The position numbers and the translations under genes were made by a program. A stretch of 8,640 nt of DNA, taken from assembly GCA_019418525.1 (NCBI GenBank), contig DYBS01000083.1, positions 1-8,640 of the forward strand, in the 5' to 3' direction. Every line of letters starts with the position of its first letter. Position 1 is the stretch's first letter. Of this stretch, positions 1 to 5,365 are shown in pieces. The notes under the pieces are model-generated. The model did not search any database, was not told the DNA's origin, and saw only the letters and a program-made list of their open reading frames with translations. Source of the DNA: Clostridiales bacterium (lineage in GTDB: Bacteria > Bacillota > Clostridia > Oscillospirales > Oscillospiraceae).

Positions 1-314
1 GGGGCAAGCGTCCCGCCGAGGGTACCCAGACCGCTCAGAGCGCCGACAGCGCCCCCAACGCACAGGGCAAGGCTCCCGGCCCCCGCAAGAGCGAGGGGTC
101 CAAGGACCGGCCGCCCCGGCCCGCCAGACCCCGTCCGGAGAAGGCCCCGCAGGCCGCTCCGGCCAAGGAGGGCGCCCCGGCGCCTCAGCCCCAGGGCCAG
201 CAGGCCCAGAGCGGCGAGGGCGAGGGGGAGAAGCGGCCCCGCCGCCGTTACCGCCGTTACCGCGGCAAGCCCAAGGGGGAGGGCGGAGCCCCCGCCGCGC
301 CCAAAGGCGAATAA
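1..314 (+). CDS. C-terminal tail of an unidentified protein (partial, 5' end outside window)
   Basis: An open frame runs from the window edge (first full codon at 3) to a TAA at 312-314, giving about 103 residues. The tail is low-complexity and almost certainly disordered: rich in Pro, Ala, Gly, Gln, Lys and Arg, with no hydrophobic core and no aromatics except two Tyr in a basic patch (KRPRRRYRRYRGKPKG) near the end. Such basic tails commonly bind RNA or other polyanions. Clostridial proteins that can carry this kind of extension include PSP1/RicT (YaaT) proteins, DEAD-box helicases and other RNA-associated proteins, but nothing here discriminates between them. The frame is supported by codon use like that of neighbouring genes (C/G third positions) and by the terminator directly after the stop. 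I do not recognise the gene; the folded domain lies upstream of the window. Confidence 0.75.
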   Translation, partial: GKRPAEGTQTAQSADSAPNAQGKAPGPRKSEGSKDRPPRPARPRPEKAPQAAPAKEGAPAPQPQGQQAQSGEGEGEKRPRRRYRRYRGKPKGEGGAPAAPKGE

Positions 315-320
315 ACAGCA

Positions 321-355
321 TGTCCCGCCGGATGTTCTCCGGCGGGACATTTTTT
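321..355 (+). terminator. Rho-independent terminator after the first gene
   Basis: An 11-bp perfect stem (TGTCCCGCCGG / CCGGCGGGACA, 321-331 and 339-349) with a 7-nt loop is followed by six T (350-355). It begins 7 nt after the upstream stop codon. The T tract ends only 2 nt before the ribosome site of the next gene, so no promoter fits between them. Confidence 0.9.
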
Positions 356-371
356 ACAAGGAGGTCATAGT

Positions 372-929
372 ATGTCAGAATGGGACAAGATGGTGTCCGG
401 CCAGCTCTACAACGCCGAGCTGGAGGACCTGCCGGAGCGGCGAGCCCAGTGCAAGCGGCTGTGCCACGCCCTCAACCAGCTCCCCCCCGACCAGAAAGAG
501 GCCCGCACCGCTCTCCTGTGCCAGATTTTGGGCAAGACCGGAGAGCGCTTCCACATTGAGCCGTCCTTCTGGTGCGACTACGGGACCAACATCACCGTGG
601 GTGAGGATTTTTATGCCAACCACAATTTGGTCATTCTGGACTGCGCCCCGGTGACCTTCGGGGACCACGTGTTCATCGCCCCCAACTGCGGCTTCTACGC
701 CGCTGGGCACCCTCTGGACGCCCCCACCCGCAACGCCGCCCTGGAGTACGCCAAACCCATTACCGTGGGCAATGACGTGTGGATCGGCGGGAACGTGGTG
801 GTGCTGCCCGGAGTGACCATCGGCAATAATGTGGTCATCGGCGCGGGCAGCGTGGTGGTCCACGACATCCCCGACGGGGTGGTGGCGGTGGGCAACCCCT
901 GCCGCCCCATCAAAAAGGTGGACGGCTGA
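372..929 (+). CDS. Maltose/galactoside-type O-acetyltransferase (hexapeptide-repeat)
   Basis: This 185-residue cytoplasmic enzyme is expected to transfer acetyl from acetyl-CoA to a sugar hydroxyl, as in the Maa/LacA (MAT/GAT) family. The N-terminal Mac-type helical domain (about residues 4-58, starting EWDKMVSGQLYNAE) is followed by a left-handed beta-helix of hexapeptide repeats (about 70-178). The family's catalytic His lies in the AAGHPLD motif (His113). The C-terminal cap GAGSVVVHDIPDGVVAVGNP is also typical. Length matches the family. The ATG at 372 has an ideal AAGGAGGT site 6 nt upstream. True substrate cannot be read from sequence; these enzymes often act in sugar detoxification. It stands alone, directly behind a terminator with no promoter of its own visible, and converges with the YihY-like gene, leaving 3 nt between stops. 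Confidence 0.93.
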   Translation: MSEWDKMVSGQLYNAELEDLPERRAQCKRLCHALNQLPPDQKEARTALLCQILGKTGERFHIEPSFWCDYGTNITVGEDFYANHNLVILDCAPVTFGDHVFIAPNCGFYAAGHPLDAPTRNAALEYAKPITVGNDVWIGGNVVVLPGVTIGNNVVIGAGSVVVHDIPDGVVAVGNPCRPIKKVDG

Positions 930-932
930 CCG

Positions 933-1799
933 CTACTCCCGCTCCCACTTCATCCGCTGGAGGTAGCGCTTCTTCTTCCGGGTGTACCACACACAGTTAA
1001 AGACATTGCCTAGGATGATGATATTGCCGCACAGGTAGAGCCACACCAGCAGGATGATCACTGAGGCCAGGGACCCGTACACCAGGGAGTACCGGGAGGA
1101 CATGCCAATGAACCAGGAGAACAGCGCCGAGGCCGCCACCAGAGCCACCGAGGCCAGCAGGGCCCCGCTGAACACCGGTGGGCGGGGCTTGCCCCGGGGG
1201 GCGGCCATGCGGTAGACGATGAGGATAAAGAGGAACACCAGGCTGAACAACACCAAAAATCGCAACCATTGCCAGTTCAGCAGCAGCTCCAGCACCCCCA
1301 TCCAGCGGAACTGGGACACCAGGGTGAGCAGCCACTCGCCGGTGAGGACCACCACCATCGAGAGGTAAATGGTCAGCAGCAGCAAAACGGAAAAAATGAC
1401 GCTGGCGATGATCTGCCGCACGCCCCGGTAGCTCTGGCGGTCGTAGATGTCCTCCATAATGTTCATCAGCGCCCGGAAGGCCGCCGAGGCTGAGTACAGC
1501 GTCATGATCAGACCACCCACCAGCAGAGCGGTGGACTGGTTGCGGCTAATGTATTGGAGATAGTCCACCAGGATGCCCAGGCTCTCCTTGGGAAACACCG
1601 GGGCCACCGCGTCCACCAGGGTGTTGGGGTCCACGTCCAGCTTGCCCACGAAGTAGTTCAGACAGATGAGCAGGGGAAAAAAGCTGAGGATGAGGAAATA
1701 GGCCAGTTCGGCCGCGGAGCGGGACACCCGCTTTTCAAAGTAGATCTCCACTAGGTCTGTGACAAAACGCACCGGCGGCCAGAGCAGGAACCGCTTCAT
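933..1799 (-). CDS. YihY/BrkB family integral membrane protein
   Basis: This 288-residue inner-membrane protein has about six hydrophobic segments (approximately 31-51, 89-112, 130-155, 180-198, 209-232, 241-268). It starts with the family's pre-TM1 motif (SRSAAELAYFLILSFFPLL, 26-44) and carries the conserved C-terminal block SRYSLVYGSLASVIILLVWL (235-254). The N- and C-termini are basic and cytoplasmic by the positive-inside rule. The family was once annotated as ribonuclease BN, which is wrong for this protein, and as BrkB 'virulence factor'; its biochemical function is not established, though membrane transport has been suggested. The start ATG (1797-1799) is preceded by a purine-rich GGGGGAGAGAGG stretch. 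A dedicated promoter lies just upstream. No terminator separates its stop from the convergent acetyltransferase gene. Confidence 0.93.
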   Translation of the reverse strand: MKRFLLWPPVRFVTDLVEIYFEKRVSRSAAELAYFLILSFFPLLICLNYFVGKLDVDPNTLVDAVAPVFPKESLGILVDYLQYISRNQSTALLVGGLIMTLYSASAAFRALMNIMEDIYDRQSYRGVRQIIASVIFSVLLLLTIYLSMVVVLTGEWLLTLVSQFRWMGVLELLLNWQWLRFLVLFSLVFLFILIVYRMAAPRGKPRPPVFSGALLASVALVAASALFSWFIGMSSRYSLVYGSLASVIILLVWLYLCGNIIILGNVFNCVWYTRKKKRYLQRMKWERE

Positions 1800-1831
1800 C
1801 CTCTCTCCCCCTTCTTCCTTCTGATTGTTCT

Positions 1832-1860
1832 ATTATCCCCCATTTTGGGGACGAAGGCAA
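1832..1860 (-). promoter_or_regulatory. Sigma-A-type promoter of the YihY-like gene
   Basis: Reading on the minus strand, a -35 box TTGCCT (1860-1855) and a -10 box GATAAT (1837-1832) are separated by exactly 17 nt. Transcription would start near 1825, giving a leader of about 25 nt. The spacer contains the near-palindrome CCCCAAAATGGGG, a possible operator. Confidence 0.65.
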
Positions 1861-1862
1861 TC

Positions 1863-1890
1863 AAAAAAAGAGGGACAGCCGCTCTGTCCC
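1863..1890 (-). terminator. Second tandem terminator downstream of rpsT
   Basis: On the minus strand the stem GGGACAG / CTGTCCC with a 5-nt loop (1890-1872) is followed by TC and seven T (1869-1863). It lies 13 nt beyond the first rpsT terminator and just before the -35 box of the YihY-like gene, insulating that gene from ribosomal-protein transcription. Confidence 0.8.
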
Positions 1891-1902
1891 CCCACAAGAC
1901 GC

Positions 1903-1929
1903 AAAAAACCGCCTGCATGGCAGGCGGTT
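1903..1929 (-). terminator. First terminator downstream of rpsT
   Basis: On the minus strand a 10-bp perfect stem (AACCGCCTGC / GCAGGCGGTT, 1929-1920 and 1916-1907) with a 3-nt loop runs into a T tract (six T counting the stem end, 1908-1903). It begins 20 nt after the rpsT stop. Confidence 0.9.
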
Positions 1930-1949
1930 CTTCTTTGACCAATATCCAA

Positions 1950-2213
1950 TTAGGCCAGCTTGTTCAGCTTCACGGTCATAGCGCTCTTCTTGCGAGCGGC
2001 ATTGTTGCGATGCAGCAGACCATGACCCACAGCCTTATCGACAGCCTTGACGGCCACCTTGTAAGCGCGATCGGCCTCGCTGCGGTTGCCTTCGACCACC
2101 GCGGCCTCAAACTTCTTGATGTCGGTCTTCAGCGCGGACTTCGCAATCTTGTTCTGCATGGCCTTGTTCTTGTTGACCAGGACACGCTTCTTAGCAGACT
2201 TAATATTCGGCAA
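1950..2213 (-). CDS. rpsT: 30S ribosomal protein S20
   Basis: S20 is a primary binder of 16S rRNA in the 30S body. The 87-residue protein is almost wholly helical and basic, with the family signature at the N-terminus (PNIKSAKKRVLVNKNKAMQN) and the conserved HGLLHRNNAARKKSAM segment near the C-terminus. I chose the TTG at 2213-2211 as start. It gives the canonical MPNIKSAKKR end and sits 6 nt after AGGAGGTG. A GTG at 2222 would add MFG, but its first G is part of the AGGAGG itself, so it cannot be the initiator. The gene is monocistronic with its own promoter and two terminators. Its divergent pairing with gpr is also seen in Bacillus subtilis. Start assignment is inference; gene identity is near certain. 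Confidence 0.96.
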   Translation of the reverse strand: MPNIKSAKKRVLVNKNKAMQNKIAKSALKTDIKKFEAAVVEGNRSEADRAYKVAVKAVDKAVGHGLLHRNNAARKKSAMTVKLNKLA

Positions 2214-2224
2214 ACCAAACACCT
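2214..2224 (-). promoter_or_regulatory. Ribosome site that decides the UUG start of rpsT
   Basis: On the minus strand the AGGAGGTG Shine-Dalgarno precedes TTTGGT and then TTG CCG AAT. The upstream in-frame GTG overlaps the Shine-Dalgarno, leaving the TTG as the only well-spaced initiator. Confidence 0.8.
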
Positions 2225-2264
2225 CCTCCGATGACGATTTGCACGGTCACCCATGCATTTTTAT

Positions 2265-2293
2265 ATTTTAGCAGTTAAGCGGGAAAAATGCAA
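2265..2293 (-). promoter_or_regulatory. Promoter of rpsT
   Basis: On the minus strand -35 TTGCAT (2293-2288) and -10 TAAAAT (2270-2265) are spaced by 17 nt. The -10 matches consensus at 5 of 6 positions; the -35 is weaker. Initiation near 2258 would give a leader of about 45 nt, ending in the strong ribosome site. Confidence 0.6.
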
Positions 2294-2333
2294 CTGTTAT
2301 TTTTGATTTTGTGGAATTTTTTCTCCGCCCCTC

Positions 2334-2352
2334 CCCGCTCCGGCGGGTTTTT
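2334..2352 (+). other. Short GC hairpin with T5 in the gpr leader
   Basis: CCCGC / GCGGG (2334-2338, 2343-2347) with a 4-nt loop is followed by five T (2348-2352), 27 nt before the gpr start. It resembles a weak terminator or attenuator. If the gpr promoter lies upstream of it, transcripts must read through. I could not identify a convincing forespore (sigma-G) promoter by eye in 2260-2379. Confidence 0.35.
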
Positions 2353-2379
2353 GGGTGCGGAGAGGACTGGAGGCCGTCT

Positions 2380-3291
2380 ATGAAACTGATGCGCAGGACC
2401 GACCTGGCCGACGAGGCCCACGCCCTCTGGCGGGAATCCGCTGGGGTCGAGACCGCCCTACCCGGGGTGAAGGCCCGGGAGGAGGAGCGAAACGGCTGCC
2501 CGGTGACCCGGGTGGACATTCTGGACGAGGCGGGGGCCCGGGCTCTCGGCAAGCCGGTGGGGCACTATGTGACCTTAGACCTCACCGACCTCAAAAACCG
2601 GGCCGACGGGGCCTTTTCCCGCTCGGTGGAAGCGGTGGCCGGGGAGCTCTCCGCCCTGTTGCAGGACCTCCCCCCCGACGCGCCGGTGCTGGTGGTAGGG
2701 CTGGGGAACCGGGCCATCACCCCAGACGCGGTGGGGCCGGCGGCCACCGACCACACCCTGGTGACCCGGCACCTGGTGGAGCAGCTCCCCGAGCACTTCG
2801 GGCACCTCCGCCCGGTGGCGGCCCTTGCTGCGGGGGTGCTGGGCACCACCGGCGTGGAGAGCGGGGAGCTGGCCCACGCGGTGGCCGGGCGGGTGAAGCC
2901 CGCCGCCGTCATTGCCGTGGACGCCCTGGCCTCCCGGAGTTTAGACCGGGTGTGCACCACCGTCCAGCTCTCTGACACCGGTATCGTCCCCGGCTCCGGC
3001 GTGGGCAATCACCGCAAGGCCCTGGACCGGCATACCCTGGGGGTGCCGGTCATCGCCGTGGGGGTGCCCACCGTGGTGGACGGGGCCACCCTGGCCCTGG
3101 ACCTGCTCGCTGGGGCGGAAGGTACAGAGTACGACCCCGCCGCCCTCCGGGGCGCTGGGGCCGACGTAGTGGTCACCCCCCGGGACATCGACCAGCGGGT
3201 GGCGGACCTCTCCAAGGTGGTGGGCTACGCCATCGACCTGGCCCTCCAGCCCTCCCTCACCCTGGAGGACGTGGAAATGCTGTTAAGCTAA
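2380..3291 (+). CDS. gpr: Germination protease GPR
   Basis: GPR degrades the small acid-soluble DNA-protecting proteins (SASPs) when spores germinate. It is made in the forespore as an inactive zymogen. The 303-residue product carries the family's two acidic catalytic-type motifs: GLGNRAITPDAVGP (Asp116) and AVDALASRS (Asp181). It also has the conserved stretch DTGIVPGSGVGNHRKAL (199-215). I start it at ATG 2380, which has GGAGG 6 nt upstream; the longer frame from GTG 2311 has no ribosome site and adds an unrelated peptide. The N-terminal RTDLA (6-10) matches the Bacillus auto-processing site (cleavage between D and L), but leaves an 8-residue propeptide instead of about 15. The gene is divergent from rpsT, as in B. 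subtilis; spoIIP, which follows gpr there, is absent. No clear terminator follows. Confidence 0.96.
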   Translation: MKLMRRTDLADEAHALWRESAGVETALPGVKAREEERNGCPVTRVDILDEAGARALGKPVGHYVTLDLTDLKNRADGAFSRSVEAVAGELSALLQDLPPDAPVLVVGLGNRAITPDAVGPAATDHTLVTRHLVEQLPEHFGHLRPVAALAAGVLGTTGVESGELAHAVAGRVKPAAVIAVDALASRSLDRVCTTVQLSDTGIVPGSGVGNHRKALDRHTLGVPVIAVGVPTVVDGATLALDLLAGAEGTEYDPAALRGAGADVVVTPRDIDQRVADLSKVVGYAIDLALQPSLTLEDVEMLLS

Positions 3292-3348
3292 AATACTTGT
3301 CGAAGTTCGGCGCTTTGGGGAAAAATAGAAGGGTTCCGTCTTTTTGCC

Positions 3349-3377
3349 TTGACGGGCGGGGGAAAAGGTGATAGAAT
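3349..3377 (+). promoter_or_regulatory. Strong promoter of the glyS T-box transcript
   Basis: -35 TTGACG (3349-3354) and -10 TAGAAT (3372-3377) are each 5/6 matches to the housekeeping consensus and are separated by 17 nt. Initiation near 3384 gives a leader of roughly 290 nt before the glyS start. Confidence 0.8.
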
Positions 3378-3383
3378 ACGGTA

Positions 3384-3620
3384 CAAATCAGCCAAAGGTA
3401 TTGACCGGGAGGAGTACGCACGGTCCCGGACTGAGAGAGAAGCCGTCTGGTGCGAGGCTTCCGAAGGTCTGTGCGGAAGGCGCCCGCGAGCCGTGGGGAG
3501 GCAATGCCCCACCGGTCCCCGCCGTTACCGGGTTTGAGAGCGGAGCGCCCCGGCGCTTCGAATTCAGGTGGAAACACGGACTTTGTTCGCCCTGAGCCAT
3601 AGCGGCTCAGGGCGTTTTTT
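3384..3620 (+). ncRNA. T-box riboswitch, tRNA-Gly specific, upstream of glyS
   Basis: T-box leaders sense uncharged tRNA and switch transcription of the matching synthetase. Stem I is clear. CGGG/CCCG (3406-3409, 3483-3486) closes the specifier loop, whose 5' side carries AGTA (3413-3416) and 3' side GAA (3476-3478), the known loop-E pair. CGCAC/GTGCG (3417-3421, 3471-3475) lies above it. The specifier GGC (3479-3481) directly follows GAA and reads glycine. The distal part has GAGAGA and a GAAGCC/GGCTTC hairpin with the typical loop containing TGGTG. Further helices are 3493-3498/3507-3512, 3512-3516/3527-3531, and a stem III at 3544-3548/3553-3557. The antiterminator T-box is at 3565-3579, with bulge TGGA (3569-3572) complementary to the UCCA end of tRNA-Gly. 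CAGG (3565-3568) can pair with CCTG (3591-3594), which is also part of the terminator arm, so the two folds exclude each other. Confidence 0.93.
3588..3620 (+). terminator. Regulated terminator of the T-box leader
   Basis: An 11-bp perfect stem (CGCCCTGAGCC / GGCTCAGGGCG, 3588-3598 and 3604-3614) with a 5-nt loop is followed by six T (3615-3620). Its 5' arm overlaps the antiterminator, so it should form when charged tRNA-Gly is abundant. Confidence 0.92.
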
Positions 3621-3676
3621 CATCTGTGCCCTCCACCCCGTGCCCCGTAAAAAACAAGCGAAGGAGTTTGATCAGA

Positions 3677-5098
3677 ATGAAAAACACCGACAAGACCATG
3701 GAACAGATCGTTGCCCTGTGCAAAGGCCGCGGCTTTATCTTCGCCGGCAGTGAGATCTACGGCGGCCTGGCCAACACCTGGGATTACGGCCCTCTGGGCG
3801 TGGAGCTGAAGAACAACGTCAAGAAGGCCTGGTGGAAGAAGTTCGTCCAGGAGAACAAGTACAACGTGGGCCTGGACGCCGCCATCCTCATGAACCCCCA
3901 GGTGTGGGTGGCCTCCGGCCACGTGGGCGGCTTCTCCGATCCTCTGATGGACTGTAAGGAGTGTAAGGAGCGCTTCCGTGCCGACAAGGTCATCGAGGAC
4001 TGGTGCAAGGAGAACAACTTCGACCTGGGCAAGAGCGTGGACGCCATGAGCCAGGCCGAGATGAAGGCCTTCGTGGACGAGCACGAGATCCCCTGCCCCT
4101 CCTGCGGCAAGCACAACTGGACCGACATCCGGCAGTTTAACCTGATGTTCAAGACCTTCCAGGGCGTCACCGAGGACGCCAAGAACACCGTGTACCTGCG
4201 GCCCGAGACCGCCCAGGGCATTTTCGTCAACTTCCAGAACGTGCAGCGCACCACCCGGCGGAAGCTGCCCTTCGGCGTGTGCCAGGTGGGTAAGTCCTTC
4301 CGCAACGAGATCACCCCGGGCAACTTCACCTTCCGCACCCGCGAGTTCGAGCAGATGGAACTGGAGTTCTTCTGCCAGCCCGGCACCGAGCTGGAGTGGT
4401 TCGCCTACTGGAAGGACTTCTGCCACAAGTGGCTGCTGGGCCTGGGCATGAAGGATGAAAACCTCCGCCTGCGCGACCACGACCCCGAGGAGCTCTCCCA
4501 CTACTCCAACGCCACCACCGACTTTGAGTTCGTCTTCCCCTTCGGCTGGGGCGAGCTGTGGGGCGTGGCTTCCCGTACCAATTTCGACCTGAATGCCCAC
4601 CAGACCACCTCCGGCAAGGATATGACCTACTTCGACCAGGAGAAGAACGAGCACTATATCCCCTACGTCATCGAGCCCTCCCTGGGCGCCGACCGCGTCA
4701 CCCTGGCCTTCCTGGTGGACGCCTATGACGAGGAGGTCGTGGACGCCGAGAAGAACGATGTCCGCACCGTGCTGCGCCTGCACCCCGCTCTGGCTCCCTT
4801 CAAGTGCGCCGTGCTGCCTCTGAGCAAGAAGCTCTCTGAGCCCGCCCAGAAGCTGGTGGAGGAGCTCTCCAAGGACTTCATGGTGGACTATGACGAGGCC
4901 GGCTCCATCGGCAAGCGCTACCGCCGCCAGGACGAGATCGGCACCCCCTACTGCATCACCGTGGACTTCCAGACCGTGGGCAGCGACACCGAGGAGGCCG
5001 ACCACTGTGTCACCATCCGCGACCGCGACACCATGGAGCAGGTCCGCCTGCCCATCGACCAGGTCAAGGCCTATATCGCGGAGCATATCGCTTATTAA
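3677..5098 (+). CDS. glyS: Glycine--tRNA ligase, alpha2 (eukaryote/archaeal-like) type
   Basis: This cytoplasmic class II synthetase attaches glycine to tRNA-Gly. The 473-residue protein is the single-chain homodimeric form, not the bacterial alpha2beta2 form. It shows the signature GGLANTWDYGPLGVELKNN (29-47), the ETAQGIFVNF block (177-186), class II motif 2 (RNEITPGNFTFRTREFEQME, 209-228), motif 3 (EPSLGADRVTLAFL, 333-346), and a C-terminal anticodon-binding domain from about 365. Two CxxC pairs (C93/C96, C140/C143) in the insertion could form a zinc knuckle. The ATG at 3677 has AAGGAG 10 nt upstream and gives the usual N-terminus; the upstream in-frame GTG at 3626 has no ribosome site and overlaps the leader end. 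Expression is controlled by the Gly-specific T-box. Codons are strongly biased (CTG, AAG, GAG), consistent with high expression. Confidence 0.98.
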   Translation: MKNTDKTMEQIVALCKGRGFIFAGSEIYGGLANTWDYGPLGVELKNNVKKAWWKKFVQENKYNVGLDAAILMNPQVWVASGHVGGFSDPLMDCKECKERFRADKVIEDWCKENNFDLGKSVDAMSQAEMKAFVDEHEIPCPSCGKHNWTDIRQFNLMFKTFQGVTEDAKNTVYLRPETAQGIFVNFQNVQRTTRRKLPFGVCQVGKSFRNEITPGNFTFRTREFEQMELEFFCQPGTELEWFAYWKDFCHKWLLGLGMKDENLRLRDHDPEELSHYSNATTDFEFVFPFGWGELWGVASRTNFDLNAHQTTSGKDMTYFDQEKNEHYIPYVIEPSLGADRVTLAFLVDAYDEEVVDAEKNDVRTVLRLHPALAPFKCAVLPLSKKLSEPAQKLVEELSKDFMVDYDEAGSIGKRYRRQDEIGTPYCITVDFQTVGSDTEEADHCVTIRDRDTMEQVRLPIDQVKAYIAEHIAY

Positions 5099-5105
5099 AA
5101 AGTTT

Positions 5106-5303
5106 TGCCCTCGCCGGGCAGGCCGGTTGCCTATGAACAGCCTGTTGTACTGCCGGCAAAACCAGGTGGCCGAAGGCCGCCCACTTGGAGGGGTGTGGAG
5201 AGGGGAACGAGAAGTTCCCCTCTCCGTCTTTTCTTTTCCCGGTTTCTTTTCCGCGAAAAGAAATCGGGTCCCCGCCGGATAGGCGGCCCGCCCGGCGAGG
5301 GCA
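5106..5303. repeat. ~198-bp structured intergenic element with terminal inverted repeats (MITE-like)
   Basis: The ends 5106-5125 and 5284-5303 are inverted copies matching at 19 of 20 positions (TGCCCTCGCCGGGC at the left, GCCCGGCGAGGGCA at the right). A further GCCTAT match lies inside after a small gap. The interior is a chain of hairpins. CCAGGTGG/CCACTTGG is at 5162-5169/5181-5188. A perfect 12-bp stem is at 5197-5208/5214-5225 (GGAGAGGGGAAC arm). A 14-bp stem with one G-T is at 5238-5251/5255-5268. No open frame inside looks coding and no target-site duplication is obvious. It lies 7 nt after the glyS stop and before the glyS terminator. It could be a non-autonomous mobile repeat or a structured 3' UTR/RNA. 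Confidence 0.7.
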
Positions 5304-5311
5304 CCCCAGTC

Positions 5312-5334
5312 AGCAGCCAAACGGCTGCTTTTTT
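5312..5334 (+). terminator. Rho-independent terminator of the glyS transcript
   Basis: A 7-bp perfect stem (AGCAGCC / GGCTGCT, 5312-5318 and 5323-5329) with an AAAC loop leads into six T (5329-5334). It is the first canonical terminator after glyS and lies 8 nt beyond the inverted-repeat element. Confidence 0.85.
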
Positions 5335-5339
5335 ACTTT

Positions 5340-5365
5340 GTCACCCTTTTGTGGTGACCTTTTTT
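5340..5365 (+). other. GTCACC-N7-GGTGAC inverted repeat followed by T6
   Basis: GTCACC (5340-5345) and GGTGAC (5353-5358) form a perfect 6-bp inverted repeat, then C and six T (5360-5365). It can be read as a second tandem glyS terminator, or as an operator, since it overlaps the -35 region of the next gene. Confidence 0.5.

Noticed and set aside
375..863. 162-codon minus-strand frame within the acetyltransferase gene
   Set aside because: It is antisense to a clear hexapeptide acetyltransferase; the translation has no family features.
2251..2330. Sigma-G promoter for gpr
   Set aside because: AT-rich stretches give partial matches only at wrong spacing; I could not place a convincing -35/-10 pair.
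2311..2379. N-terminal extension of gpr from GTG 2311
   Set aside because: There is no ribosome site, it contains the hairpin of the leader, and an ATG with GGAGG at ideal spacing follows at 2380.
2355..2975. 206-codon frame inside gpr on the plus strand
   Set aside because: It is in a different frame from the clear GPR motifs, and its Gly/Arg/Pro-rich translation is typical of a frame shadow in GC-rich DNA.
3626..3676. N-terminal extension of glyS from GTG 3626
   Set aside because: It begins 6 nt after the T-box terminator with no Shine-Dalgarno, and the ATG at 3677 gives the standard family N-terminus.
5162..5225. CRISPR-like repeats in the glyS downstream region
   Set aside because: The repeats are inverted arms of hairpins, not direct repeats with regular spacers.
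3620..5320. Open frame of 566 codons on the minus strand covering glyS
   Set aside because: It is the antisense shadow of a high-GC gene with biased third positions. Its translation is Leu/Gly/Val/His low complexity with no domain, and glyS on the plus strand is unmistakable.
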